NCBI GenBank assembly: GCA_029245795.1
Contig: JAQWOP010000024.1
Coordinates: 62,001 to 126,000, forward strand
Reading direction: 5' to 3'
Origin: Hyphomicrobiales bacterium
GTDB taxonomy: Bacteria; Pseudomonadota; Alphaproteobacteria; Rhizobiales; TMED25
Length of the DNA: 64,000 bases
How positions within the stretch are numbered: the stretch's first letter is position 1; each line of letters starts with the position of its first letter. The translations under genes were made by a program, and so were the position numbers. The notes under the pieces are model-generated. The model did not search any database. It saw nothing but the letters and a program-made list of their open reading frames with translations, and was not told the DNA's origin. Shown one piece after another: positions 28,923 through 40,754 of the stretch.

Positions 28923-29078
28923 CTAAGAAATGTTATTAGTAATTCGAATTACCGTAGTTATAAAAAAAATAACTACTAATACAAATAAAATCACTGCAAT
29001 AGCTTTTGATCTCCTTTTCCTATTAACAAAGAATTTATCAAGTTCATCATTCTTCTTTTTTGTTTCATTAGTCGGCAT
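28923..29078 (-). CDS. Small single-helix membrane protein of the oxidase cluster (CoxF-like)
   Basis: I translated the ctaB-ctaG gap by hand and found an intact 51-residue reading frame. It starts MPTNETKKKNDELDKFFVNR, continues with a basic KRRSKAIAV stretch, then a hydrophobic helix of about 20 residues, and ends TNNIS. An AGAGG Shine-Dalgarno stands about 8 bp before the ATG. I recall alphaproteobacterial oxidase clusters carrying a similarly short protein with an RRR-then-helix pattern at this exact spot, sometimes called CoxF. The role is unknown, possibly assembly or a minor subunit. Confidence 0.75.
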   Translation of the reverse strand: MPTNETKKKNDELDKFFVNRKRRSKAIAVILFVLVVIFFITTVIRITNNIS

Positions 29079-29090
29079 TAAAAGGACCTC

Positions 29091-29993
29091 TTAAAAAAAA
29101 TTAACAAATGCATAATCCAGTAAAAATATTAGAAAGACCATAAATAGATAAAATATTGAATATATAAATAATCTTTTTGAATATTTCCTAGTTTTTGTGT
29201 CTTCTTTTGATTTATACAGTTGAACTGCTATAAATATGAAACTAATACTCAAAATACTAACTGGTATAAGATAAACAAAAGTTACCATGCCAATAAAATA
29301 TGGTGATATTGCAACCAACGACATAACAACTGAATATATAAGTATCTGATTTATTGTGGATTTATTACCCATAACATTTGGCATCATTGGTATATTCACC
29401 TTTTCATACTCACTAGAAGTCAAAATTGCCAATGCCCAAAAATGAGGAGGAGTCCATAAAAAAATAATAAAAAATAATAAAATTGGTTCCAACGTTACAG
29501 ATGCGCTTGTTGACATCCAGCCTATGACAGGAGGAAATGCTCCAGCAGCACCTCCAATAACAATATTCTGAACAGTTCTCCTTTTTAGCCAAATTGTGTA
29601 GATAAAAACATAAAAGAAAATAGTAAATGCCAAAAAAGCAGCAGAGTACCAATTAATCAAAACTCCCATAACAAACACTGAACCGAAGGCCATAACAGTG
29701 CCGTAAGTAAATGCTTCAGATTTAGAAATATTTCCAGATGGAATCGGTCTTTTTACAGTTCTCTTCATCAGACGATCTATATCTGCATCATACCACATAT
29801 TTAACACGCCTGCAGCGCCAGCGCCTATAGCTATACAAATAAGAGAAGTAAGACCTAAAAAAGGGTGAATGGATACTGGTGATAAAATCAGACCAACAAA
29901 ACTTGTAAATATTACCAATGACATAACCCGAGGTTTCATCAAACAGTAATAGTCATGAACCGTTCCTGAAGCATATTCCATTAGAGCAGCCAA
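29091..29993 (-). CDS. ctaB: Protoheme IX farnesyltransferase (heme O synthase)
   Basis: This UbiA-superfamily enzyme adds a farnesyl chain to heme B, the first step toward heme A. The 300 residues contain about nine hydrophobic helices. The first Asp motif is in NMWYDADIDRLMKRTVKRP, WTPPHFWALAI follows in the middle, and VNIPMMPNVMGNKST carries the second polar loop. LMKPRVMSLVIFTSF is the usual N-terminus. It stands 18 bp downstream of coxA. Confidence 0.97.
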   Translation of the reverse strand: MAALMEYASGTVHDYYCLMKPRVMSLVIFTSFVGLILSPVSIHPFLGLTSLICIAIGAGAAGVLNMWYDADIDRLMKRTVKRPIPSGNISKSEAFTYGTVMAFGSVFVMGVLINWYSAAFLAFTIFFYVFIYTIWLKRRTVQNIVIGGAAGAFPPVIGWMSTSASVTLEPILLFFIIFLWTPPHFWALAILTSSEYEKVNIPMMPNVMGNKSTINQILIYSVVMSLVAISPYFIGMVTFVYLIPVSILSISFIFIAVQLYKSKEDTKTRKYSKRLFIYSIFYLFMVFLIFLLDYAFVNFF

Positions 29994-30011
29994 TCAAGAG
30001 GATAAAAAAAT

Positions 30012-32560
<2,549 letters not shown>

Positions 32561-32771
32561 ATATAGATTTCCAGAATTAAAATGACCTGATAATTTACAT
32601 CATTTTCTTTATATAGAGATAATATTTTTTACACAAGTAATCAATAGGTTAATCCTAATAAATTTTGGAAAAAAATGAATAAAAGATTATATTAATTTCT
32701 TGGTGATTTAAATTTCTAAGGAATTAGAATGATAAAAAGAACTAATAGAAAATTTGGGATCAATAATACTA

Positions 32772-33332
32772 ATGAATATTAAAATAAAAACATACCCTTT
32801 TATGATCTTATCTATTTTCATATTATTTCAAGGGTTTATGAATAATACCCCAGCTTATTCATATGAATCAAATAAAAATATTATCTATTTTCAGGATGTG
32901 CCTATGGGATATCTTCTAGCCGAAGGAGATTTTTGGTCTGTTTTTTGTGACGTAGATAACACAAATAAATGTGGTATGAGCCAGTTTATCAAAACTAACA
33001 CTGATGATAATGAATTATCAGTTTTAGTTAGTGTTAATAAAAGAAATAATGAAAATTATATGTCAGTTATTATTGCAAATATTATCGACATAGAATCATT
33101 GGAGGATAGGTTAGTAATATTGACTAATTCAAAGGGTATGAATTTTGAACTCAATAAAGAAAGATGTTTAAAAAATAATTGTGAATATAAAATATCAATG
33201 CCACAAGAGCTAATTGACAAGCTAATTGAAGAAGACAAATTTATTATTGGAATTAAGAATATAAAAAATAATTATGTAATTGGATTGTTAGTTAATTTAA
33301 TGGGTTTTCAAGAAATGTATAAGCTTCTTTAA
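32772..33332 (+). CDS. Invasion-associated locus B (IalB) family secreted protein
   Basis: From the chosen ATG this is a 186-residue protein with a signal peptide (hydrophobic to about residue 20, likely cleaved near AYSYE). The mature part shows the IalB pattern: EGDFWSVFCDVDNTNKCGMSQF, spanning a Cys pair, then a late Cys pair in ERCLKNNCEYKI, and a tail NLMGFQEMYKLL. IalB proteins are widespread in free-living alphaproteobacteria despite the name; their function is poorly known. The frame runs six codons further upstream to a TTG, which I did not use. Confidence 0.83.
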   Translation: MNIKIKTYPFMILSIFILFQGFMNNTPAYSYESNKNIIYFQDVPMGYLLAEGDFWSVFCDVDNTNKCGMSQFIKTNTDDNELSVLVSVNKRNNENYMSVIIANIIDIESLEDRLVILTNSKGMNFELNKERCLKNNCEYKISMPQELIDKLIEEDKFIIGIKNIKNNYVIGLLVNLMGFQEMYKLL

Positions 33333-33423
33333 AAAGAAATAAATATTTTAAAATACAACTAGCAATATTATCTAAATTATAGGATAATTATATTTATTGA
33401 TGATTTTTTGACATAGGTGAAAA

Positions 33424-33942
33424 ATGAGGCGTATAATATCTTTTGCTCTCTTTATTATGATAGCAAATTCAGTTTTTGTTTCCGAGTCAGCAGGTAAATT
33501 ATGCGATGGACCGGGCGGTGGCTTATTATGTGGAGCAGGTATTGGGGGTGGAATTGGTTCAGCACTAGATGGAGATAAAGGTGCTAAAGCAGGTGCGTTA
33601 ATTGGTGGATTAATTGGAATCACATCTAGGATCAATGAAGCTGAACAAAATGAAAATCAATCCTCCAGAGAGGATGCTTATGACTCCATAGAAAATGATG
33701 ATAGTTATAATAACCAAATAATATCAACCGATTATCCTGTTAGTTTAGTATATAATACACAAATTGCACTAATCAGCCTCGGTTACTATGTTGGGATATA
33801 TGATGGGTCATTTACTCTAAATACTAAAAAAGCCATCAAAAGTTATCAAAAAAACAATAGTTTGATTAGTAATGGTTTTCCATCAGACAAACTATATACA
33901 CATATTAAAAAAAATGTCGCAAATTTATATAGTAAAGAATAG
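33424..33942 (+). CDS. Exported glycine-zipper protein with peptidoglycan-binding domain
   Basis: This 172-residue protein has a signal peptide to about residue 22. A glycine zipper follows (CGAGIGGGIGSALDG and AGALIGGLIGI, about 33-62), suited to packing in or against a membrane. After an acidic Asn/Ser-rich linker, residues about 105-165 resemble PG_binding_1: TQIALISLGYYVGIYDGSF and KKAIKSYQKNN. It is likely an outer-membrane or periplasmic protein tethered to the wall. An AGGTG Shine-Dalgarno precedes the ATG. It ends 5 bp from the convergent transporter gene. Confidence 0.82.
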   Translation: MRRIISFALFIMIANSVFVSESAGKLCDGPGGGLLCGAGIGGGIGSALDGDKGAKAGALIGGLIGITSRINEAEQNENQSSREDAYDSIENDDSYNNQIISTDYPVSLVYNTQIALISLGYYVGIYDGSFTLNTKKAIKSYQKNNSLISNGFPSDKLYTHIKKNVANLYSKE

Positions 33943-33947
33943 TTAAA

Positions 33948-35126
33948 CTAACTATCTTTGATCGCTTCAGCAAAATAGAATGAGCATGTTCCAACTATTG
34001 CTAAAATAATTAATTGCATGGGCATATATAAGATACCCATTGTAGCTAATAATGCGGCTACATAAGAAGATATAGCTGCTAGGGTGTATTGTATACAGCC
34101 CGAAAGGCCAGAAGCTGAGCCAGCTAATTTTGGTCTTATACTCACTATATTTGCAATAATATTTGGTATAACAATTCCATTTGAGTAAGTAATAATCATC
34201 ATCACACCAAAAATAATATAAATATTTACCACACCATAAAGAAATATAACCAGCATGAGTATTGAACCAAATATTGTGCCAAACACTGCATAACTGATCA
34301 TCCTCAATGATCCAAATCTTTCAGACAACCTTGCTGTTGTAAAACTTCCAGCCATAAAGGCAAATGAAATAAGCATGAAAGTAAAACCATATTGAGTTGG
34401 AGTAAAGTTTAATTCTTGAATAATCAAAAAAGGAGCCACTCCAAGAAACGTAAAAAACATTGAGTTAGAACATGACATGGTAAGTGTATAAAAGATAAAT
34501 TTAGGTAATCTCAATAAATCTTTGAAAGCGGAAATTAAAGACTTAATATCTCCCTTTATTCTGTCATCCGTTTTTGTCTCAGCAAGATTTAAAAAAATAT
34601 TTATTAAGAGAATTAACCCTACAAAAAACATTAAATAAAATATACTCGTCCAACCAAATGTATCTTCTAGAAACCCACCAACTGGCGGCGCTATCATTGG
34701 GGCTATAACCATTACAGAAGTCACATAGCCAAGAGCGCTTGCTGACTTCTCTCTTGAGTAAACATCTCTTATAATTGCCCTACCGAGAACAACTCCCGCA
34801 ACACCTCCAAAAGCTTGAATAAATCTTCCAACAATTAACATTTCAATTGTTGTAGAAAAACTGCAAATTAAAGTCCCTATTAAAAAAATTATAATCCCAT
34901 ACATTAATATAGACCGTCTACCATAAGCATCAGAAAGAGGCCCGATGAATATTTGACCAATTGCCATTGAAATTATAAATGATGAAATTGCAATTTGGGC
35001 ACTTGCATATGATATTTCAAAATGAATTGAAAGAGACGGAAGCGATGGTACAATTAAATTTAATGTTAAAGGTGCAAGTCCAGTTACAGCTGCCAAAGAC
35101 CAAATTGAAGGTGGGGTTTTAATAAT
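33948..35126 (-). CDS. MFS drug-resistance transporter, Bcr/CflA family
   Basis: This 12-helix major facilitator exports drugs or small molecules (substrate unknown). Family marks: TPPSIWSLAAVTGLAPLTLN at the N-terminus with IVPSLPSL, the motif A loop GPLSDAYGRRSILMYG, and AFGGVAGVVLGRAIIRD (motif C region). No ATG, GTG or TTG sits near the family-typical start; the nearest, a TTG, lies 62 bp inside gshA without a Shine-Dalgarno. Just after the gshA stop is AGGGG, then TCT and two ATT codons. I therefore start at the first ATT (392 residues, the usual length); the start is an inference, the identity is firm. Confidence 0.88.
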   Translation of the reverse strand: MIKTPPSIWSLAAVTGLAPLTLNLIVPSLPSLSIHFEISYASAQIAISSFIISMAIGQIFIGPLSDAYGRRSILMYGIIIFLIGTLICSFSTTIEMLIVGRFIQAFGGVAGVVLGRAIIRDVYSREKSASALGYVTSVMVIAPMIAPPVGGFLEDTFGWTSIFYLMFFVGLILLINIFLNLAETKTDDRIKGDIKSLISAFKDLLRLPKFIFYTLTMSCSNSMFFTFLGVAPFLIIQELNFTPTQYGFTFMLISFAFMAGSFTTARLSERFGSLRMISYAVFGTIFGSILMLVIFLYGVVNIYIIFGVMMIITYSNGIVIPNIIANIVSIRPKLAGSASGLSGCIQYTLAAISSYVAALLATMGILYMPMQLIILAIVGTCSFYFAEAIKDS

Positions 35127-35136
35127 AGATTCCCCT

Positions 35137-36513
35137 TTATAAGTTATATTTATTATAGATTTTTCGAATATCTTTAGACCATAATTTTGTAAATTGATCA
35201 ATTAGAGTATCAGCTGATGTTTTTTTATATTTTACTATCTCAAATAATTGATCCAAATATATATCTTCTAATTGATAACTAGCATTTTTTATATTCCTAA
35301 CCCTCAATCCATCCTTTGATAAATCTAATAATTCCAATAATAATTCTGTTATCTTATATCCTTTGAATTTTGTATTAAATCCTTCACTATTCAGAGATGA
35401 GTCTAATTCTAATAAATCATTAAATGTCCATTTTGATATAATATCATGACATGCATCAAGTGATGTTTGATTATATAAGAGCCCTGTCCACACGGCTGCT
35501 AAACTCATTATTGAGTTTTGATTACCAGAGTCAGCGCCTCTCATTTCGATGAATTTTTTTAGTCTCACTTGGGGAAATAAGGTTGAAAGATGTATTTCCC
35601 AATCATTTAAACTAGCAATATATTCTAATCCATTATCTGCTTGATAGCCATTTGATAGAAATTTTCTAAAGGTAAGTTTGCTCGGTGTGATGTATTCACT
35701 ATTCCTATAGATAAAATACATAGGCACATCTAATGCATATTGCGTATAAGCTCTAAAATCGAAAGATCCATCAAAAACAAAAGGTAAGTAACCTGACCTA
35801 GCAGGATCTGTATCTTTCCATACTCTCGATCTATATGAGTATAACCCAGAAAGATTACCTTCTTTAAATGGACTATTATAAAACATCATTGATACAAGAG
35901 GTTGTAGTGCCATAGCAACTTTGAATTTAATTTGCATATCTATTTCACTGGAGTAATCAAGATTGACCTGAGTTGTTGCTGTTCTATGCATCATATCTAA
36001 TCCATATTTTCCAACAGTTGGCATATATTCTCTCATAACAGTATATCGACTCTTAGGTACCTTTGGCATATCACTTAATTTCCAATCAGGACAAAAGCCA
36101 ATCCCTAATATGCCTAAGTCTAATTTTTGGCTGACTAAGCTTAATTGCTTGTGATAATTGGAAAACTCATCAAAAGTTTGATGAAGATTTATGCATTTGG
36201 CGCCCGATAGTTCAATCTGGCCTCCAGGTTCAAGACTTATACTTTTATTATTTTCACGATCAATAAGACCTATTATATTTTCTTTTTCAAAGATTGGTTG
36301 CCAAGAAAATTCTGAGATTAGTATTTTAAAAACCTCTATGATACCATTTTTTCCAAAGTATTGAATTGGTAAAAGGTTATCTTTATTATAGAGGAACTTC
36401 TCATTCTCAGTTCCAATTGTCCAATCTTCTTTAATTTTTGAACCATCATGAAAATAATTTATTAAATCTATTTCTAATAATGGCTGATTCACAAAATCAC
36501 TATTTTTTTTCAT
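35137..36513 (-). CDS. gshA: Glutamate--cysteine ligase, class 2 (alphaproteobacterial/plant type)
   Basis: This is the first step of glutathione synthesis. The 458 residues match the GCS2 family: DWTIGTENEKFLYN, then LIDRENNKSISLEPGGQIEL and SGAKCINLHQT. The middle has VPKSRYTVMREYMPTVG, MMHRTATTQVNLDYS and MFYNSPF, and MRGADSGNQNSIMSLAA follows. This is the form found in alphaproteobacteria and plants rather than the enteric GshA. It follows rsmE on the same strand by about 20 bp. Confidence 0.95.
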   Translation of the reverse strand: MKKNSDFVNQPLLEIDLINYFHDGSKIKEDWTIGTENEKFLYNKDNLLPIQYFGKNGIIEVFKILISEFSWQPIFEKENIIGLIDRENNKSISLEPGGQIELSGAKCINLHQTFDEFSNYHKQLSLVSQKLDLGILGIGFCPDWKLSDMPKVPKSRYTVMREYMPTVGKYGLDMMHRTATTQVNLDYSSEIDMQIKFKVAMALQPLVSMMFYNSPFKEGNLSGLYSYRSRVWKDTDPARSGYLPFVFDGSFDFRAYTQYALDVPMYFIYRNSEYITPSKLTFRKFLSNGYQADNGLEYIASLNDWEIHLSTLFPQVRLKKFIEMRGADSGNQNSIMSLAAVWTGLLYNQTSLDACHDIISKWTFNDLLELDSSLNSEGFNTKFKGYKITELLLELLDLSKDGLRVRNIKNASYQLEDIYLDQLFEIVKYKKTSADTLIDQFTKLWSKDIRKIYNKYNL

Positions 36514-36532
36514 TTAATTGTTCTTTAAAAAA

Positions 36533-37306
36533 TTAAGTAGAAATCTTCTCTTTGTTATACATATTTCCAATTGTAATTTGAATCATTGAAGCTGCAACGA
36601 TAGCTGCTGTATCTGCTCTTAAAATTCTGGAACCTAAAGACATTCTTATTACGTTATTTAATTTCAAAATATTATCTCTCTCAATATCAGAAAAACCTCC
36701 CTCCGGTCCAATCAAAAAATATACTTTCCCCTTATTCAATGATTTTATCATGCTGAGTGGGTTTTGTATTTGACAATTTTCATCGAAAAAAATTAATGGT
36801 TCGTGCATATAATCTATCTTCAGTAGATCATTAAAATTAATCATTTTATTCACTGTTGGGACCTTTAGAATTCCACATTGCTCAGCCGCTTCTTTCGCAC
36901 GAAGTGACATTTTACTTTGATTAATTTTTCTAATATTACAATAATCAGTTAATATAGGGGTAAAAGATAAAATACCCAACTCTGTGAGTTTTTCTATTAT
37001 GTAATTGTGCCTATTGCTCTTCAGAGGGGTAAAAAAACATTCAAAGTTGTCATAATTTATTTGCTCTCTAATTTTATTTATGATTTTTAATTCTATATAA
37101 TCTCTATTGATTCCTATTACTTTAGATTTCCATTCACCATCAATGCCATTAAATATTAGTAATTCTTCATCAAACGAAACTCGCATCACTTTTTTTAGAT
37201 AATGGCAGTCATCGTTGGTAATTTTTATTGATATATCTTTCATTAAAAGATTAGTCGTATAAAGTCTTATGTTGCGTGATATTGGATTTTTCATTTTATT
37301 GTCCAT
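36533..37306 (-). CDS. rsmE: 16S rRNA m3U1498 methyltransferase
   Basis: This SPOUT-fold methyltransferase modifies U1498 of 16S rRNA. In 257 residues: an N-terminal PUA-like part with DDCHYLKKVMRVSFDE, then FTPLKSNRHNYIIEKLTELG, AAEQCGILKVP, and the knotted SAM site FLIGPEGGFSDIE with RMSLGSRILRADTAAI. These are the defining RsmE motifs. It precedes gshA and is divergent from ubiA, an arrangement known from alphaproteobacteria. Confidence 0.95.
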   Translation of the reverse strand: MDNKMKNPISRNIRLYTTNLLMKDISIKITNDDCHYLKKVMRVSFDEELLIFNGIDGEWKSKVIGINRDYIELKIINKIREQINYDNFECFFTPLKSNRHNYIIEKLTELGILSFTPILTDYCNIRKINQSKMSLRAKEAAEQCGILKVPTVNKMINFNDLLKIDYMHEPLIFFDENCQIQNPLSMIKSLNKGKVYFLIGPEGGFSDIERDNILKLNNVIRMSLGSRILRADTAAIVAASMIQITIGNMYNKEKIST

Positions 37307-37373
37307 ATTACAATATTTCTTGATATAAGTTGGTAAATCAATAATATTAAGAGAAATTATACAAGATAATATT

Positions 37374-38240
37374 GTGAATACGATTAAAAAAAAAGCCCTA
37401 AACTATATATCAATTACAAGGCTTGATAAACCAACAGGTTGGATACTATTATTTATTCCATGCATATATGGTATATTTGCAGCATCAATTCATACAAATC
37501 AAAAATTAAATCCTAACATTATTATCCTTTTTTTAATCGGAGCAATTTTGATGAGATCTGTAGGTTGTATATTTAATGATATAATTGACAGAAAAATTGA
37601 TGCTAAAGTTGAAAGAACAAAGAATAGGCCCTTAGCAAATAAAACTATGGCAATCTATGAAGCCATTGCTCTATTAACTATTCTGTTGTTCATTAGTTTC
37701 TTGATATTACTAAGTTTTAATCTACTTACTATTTATCTTGGTATATCATCAATACTTCTAATTATGTTATACCCATTTATGAAAAGGATTACCTATTGGC
37801 CTCAATTATTTTTAGGTTTTACCTTTAATTGGGGTGTTATAATTGGTTGGACAGCAATTACAAATTCAATTGATATTGAAATGATTCTCATTTACATATC
37901 ATCTGTTTTTTGGACATTAGGATATGATACAGTTTATGGTTATCAAGATATAAATGATGATAAGAAAATTGGTGTTAAATCAACATCAATCTTATTTGAG
38001 AAAAACTCAAAAAATATTATTTGGTCCTTTTATGGTCTCAATTTTCTAATTATGTTAATATCTTTATCGTTAATTGGTTTGAACCTTATAAGTATATTTG
38101 TGTTTCTTGGAGCTATTTTATTTGCCTTATACCTTGTAAAGAAATTAGATATTACTGACAAAAATTCATGTGCTCTCTTCTTTTCAATGAATAAATATGT
38201 TGGGTTCTTGGTATGCACTTCTCTATTAATTTCAATATAA
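37374..38240 (+). CDS. ubiA: 4-hydroxybenzoate polyprenyltransferase
   Basis: This membrane prenyltransferase joins the polyprenyl chain to 4-hydroxybenzoate in ubiquinone synthesis. The 288 residues have multiple hydrophobic helices, the first Asp motif in GCIFNDIIDRKIDAKVERT and the second in YQDINDDKKIGVKS; ITRLDKPTGWILLFIP is the typical N-terminus. The start is GTG, the only option that fits the family. It likely uses the product of the polyprenyl diphosphate synthase near the start of the window. Confidence 0.95.
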   Translation: MNTIKKKALNYISITRLDKPTGWILLFIPCIYGIFAASIHTNQKLNPNIIILFLIGAILMRSVGCIFNDIIDRKIDAKVERTKNRPLANKTMAIYEAIALLTILLFISFLILLSFNLLTIYLGISSILLIMLYPFMKRITYWPQLFLGFTFNWGVIIGWTAITNSIDIEMILIYISSVFWTLGYDTVYGYQDINDDKKIGVKSTSILFEKNSKNIIWSFYGLNFLIMLISLSLIGLNLISIFVFLGAILFALYLVKKLDITDKNSCALFFSMNKYVGFLVCTSLLISI

Positions 38241-38256
38241 TATTAATATCAAAGAA

Positions 38257-39549
38257 ATGAGAAAAATTAAGATAAATATAGCAACATTTACTTACTTAAC
38301 TGTTACAAATCTATTCAGAATTATAGCAAGACTCTATCTCTTCAAAAGACTAGTATGTGATAAAGAAACAAGAACTAGTATGAGACAAAAACTTGCTCTA
38401 GATATGCCTGATAAAAATCAAAGATCTCTAATATGGATTCATGCTGCAAGCGTTGGGGAAGCATATTCAGGACTAACAGTTGCAAATACTATTCTCAAAA
38501 ATTTCAAAAATATAGAAATCCTTATTACAACCTCAACAATAACTTCCTCAGATATCATAAATAATTCAAAAAATATAAATATTATACATCAATTTTTACC
38601 TCTAGATATAAAAGTATATGTTAAAAAATTCCTACAGTATTGGAATCCTAAGATATGCATCTTTATGGAATCTGAAATGTGGCCAAATTATTTTCTTGAA
38701 ATTGAAAGCAAACAAATTCCATTTTATATATTAAACGCAAGATTCTCTGCAAAAAGCTATAAGAACTGGAGTAAAATAAAATCCTTTGCCCAAAGAATGA
38801 TCAACATTCCAAACATAATTTCTTGTCAAGATATAGATACCCTTCAAAGATTTACTATGCTGGAAGCACTGAATACAATTCTTTCTCAAAATATAAAATA
38901 CGCTAACCCTCCTCTTGCTATTGATCAAATTGAATATAAAAGTTTAACAGAATCACTAAATGATAAAAAATTCTATATAGCTGCTTCAACCCATAAAGGC
39001 GAGAATAAATCTATAATAAATATTCATAGCAGGCTCTTAAAATATTTTCCAAATCTTGTATGTATAATTGCCCCAAGACATCTAAGTGACATAAATGAAA
39101 TAATAGAAACATTAGAAAAAATGAATATTAAATGGTCCTATCTGCCTTCAAGAAAATTCGATATTAAATATCAATGCTATATAATAAATAAAATTGGAAT
39201 TTTAGGTACATATTTTGCAATCTCTGAATTAGCTATATTAGGTGGGTCATTTCAAGATCATGGAGGACATAACCCAATTGAAGCACTTCAACATAACTGT
39301 TTAGTTTTCCATGGCAAATATACAAAAAATTTCAAAGCAATCTATCAATCCTTAGATGATTTAAATTGTTCTTACGAGATTAGTGATGAAGAAAGATTAT
39401 TTCAGAAGATTAATTACTTTTTCCAAAATAAAGAGCAAATTAACAATTCTATAAATAATATAGATAAAGTATTAAATGAAAAAAAAGATACCGTTGAAGA
39501 AGAAATAAAAAGTATAATCTTCAAGGAGATAAAGGAAAATATAGGATGA
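38257..39549 (+). CDS. waaA: 3-deoxy-D-manno-octulosonic acid (Kdo) transferase
   Basis: This GT30 glycosyltransferase adds Kdo to lipid A precursors at the inner membrane. The 430 residues start with a hydrophobic anchor; SLIWIHAASVGEAYSG holds the catalytic Glu, FMESEMWPNYF follows, then CIIAPRHLSD, and ELAILGGSFQDHGGHNPIEA is the C-terminal donor-site block. It overlaps lpxK by 4 bp (ATGA), so the two are translationally coupled. They show that the cell makes a Kdo-lipid A outer membrane. Confidence 0.96.
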   Translation: MRKIKINIATFTYLTVTNLFRIIARLYLFKRLVCDKETRTSMRQKLALDMPDKNQRSLIWIHAASVGEAYSGLTVANTILKNFKNIEILITTSTITSSDIINNSKNINIIHQFLPLDIKVYVKKFLQYWNPKICIFMESEMWPNYFLEIESKQIPFYILNARFSAKSYKNWSKIKSFAQRMINIPNIISCQDIDTLQRFTMLEALNTILSQNIKYANPPLAIDQIEYKSLTESLNDKKFYIAASTHKGENKSIINIHSRLLKYFPNLVCIIAPRHLSDINEIIETLEKMNIKWSYLPSRKFDIKYQCYIINKIGILGTYFAISELAILGGSFQDHGGHNPIEALQHNCLVFHGKYTKNFKAIYQSLDDLNCSYEISDEERLFQKINYFFQNKEQINNSINNIDKVLNEKKDTVEEEIKSIIFKEIKENIG

Positions 39550-40520
39550 AGAGACCATTCTTTTGGAAAATAAATGGAATCATCTCAAATCTATTAATAC
39601 CAATTAGCATTATCTATACTTCAATATCTAAATTTAGTTATTTTATTAGAAGAAAGTATATTTCAGATATTCCTATCATATCAGTCGGAAGTCCTATAAT
39701 TGGTGGCGGAGGAAAAACACCTGTAGTTATTGCTATTATAAATTTTTTAATTACAAAAAATAAGAAAGCCTGCGTATTAACAAAAGGCTACAAAGGATCC
39801 ATAAGACATCCAACTATAATTAATAATATGCATGAAGTTAAGGAAGTAGGTGATGAACCACTTTTAATATCTAAAATAATTGATACCTTTGTATCGAAAA
39901 AAAGAAGAGAGGGCTTAGAAAAAATAAATAGTTATAAATACGATCTCATAGTTTTAGATGATGGTTATAGAGATGTATCTATATTAAATAAAATTAATAT
40001 TTTAGTTATTGATGGAAACACGAAACTTTATAATAACTTCCTATTCCCTTCTGGAGAAATGCTTGGTTCAATTAGTACAAATATCAAAAATTCTGATGCT
40101 ATAGTTCAGTTAAATCAGGATAAGATCCCAATAAAAATACAACATGCGATAAGAGATTCTCGAAAACCCAATACACCAACAAATATTAATTATACTTTCA
40201 GACATAGCAATATCAAAAACAGGATAGCTTTTTGTGGAATTGGTGTACCAGAAAAATTCTACTCAACTTTGGAAAATAAAGAAATTAAATTTATTAAAAA
40301 AATTACTTTTAATAATCATTATTATTATAGTCAAAATGATGTTGATTATTTATTGAAAATTTCAAAAAAATTTGAAAAATACACCCTAGTAACAACTGCA
40401 AAAGATTTTGTTAGATTTGATGATCATAATGACCCAAATAAAGAATTAAGAAAAGTCCTTGATGTTCTTGATATGAATATCAAATTTGATAATGAAGATA
40501 TCTTATTAGAATTAATATAA
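39546..40520 (+). CDS. lpxK: Tetraacyldisaccharide 4'-kinase
   Basis: This enzyme phosphorylates the 4' position of the lipid A precursor. In 324 residues: a membrane-proximal N-terminus, the P-loop SPIIGGGGKTPVV, then VLTKGYKGS, VGDEPLLIS, and VLDDGYRDVSILNKINILVID, a variant of the usual DDGFQH segment. The late block has TLVTTAKDFVRF. It is coupled to waaA. Its stop is 10 bp from the convergent DUF2093 gene. Confidence 0.95.
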   Translation: MKRPFFWKINGIISNLLIPISIIYTSISKFSYFIRRKYISDIPIISVGSPIIGGGGKTPVVIAIINFLITKNKKACVLTKGYKGSIRHPTIINNMHEVKEVGDEPLLISKIIDTFVSKKRREGLEKINSYKYDLIVLDDGYRDVSILNKINILVIDGNTKLYNNFLFPSGEMLGSISTNIKNSDAIVQLNQDKIPIKIQHAIRDSRKPNTPTNINYTFRHSNIKNRIAFCGIGVPEKFYSTLENKEIKFIKKITFNNHYYYSQNDVDYLLKISKKFEKYTLVTTAKDFVRFDDHNDPNKELRKVLDVLDMNIKFDNEDILLELI

Positions 40521-40530
40521 AATATTTTTC

Positions 40531-40740
40531 TTATAAATCTATAGATCTTTTATGAGCAAGCAAGGCTATTTCAGCTGATTCATAAACTTCTTGTTTCTCG
40601 ACGGACCAATATTTAATATCATTTATATCTATTTTCTTCCCACTGATAGAACACAATACATATTGTCCATCGTGGACAACATCAAACTCACCATGATTAT
40701 ATTTTAATACAGCAATCTTATTATCTAAGAATTTATTCAT
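40531..40740 (-). CDS. DUF2093 family small protein
   Basis: This 69-residue protein matches the DUF2093 pattern: AVLKYNHGEFDVVHDGQYV near the start, CSISGKKIDINDIKYWSVE and RQE-like KQEVYESAEIAL. The family is small, cytoplasmic in appearance and essentially restricted to alphaproteobacteria; its function is unknown. It lies 14 bp downstream of xseA, with which it is probably co-transcribed, as elsewhere in the group. Confidence 0.88.
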   Translation of the reverse strand: MNKFLDNKIAVLKYNHGEFDVVHDGQYVLCSISGKKIDINDIKYWSVEKQEVYESAEIALLAHKRSIDL

Positions 40741-40754
40741 AGAATTTTTTCCTA

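Noticed and set aside
32561-32771. Divergent coxB/ialB region examined for a small gene or clear operator
   Set aside because: Only very short frames and weak promoter-like AT blocks; nothing supportable.
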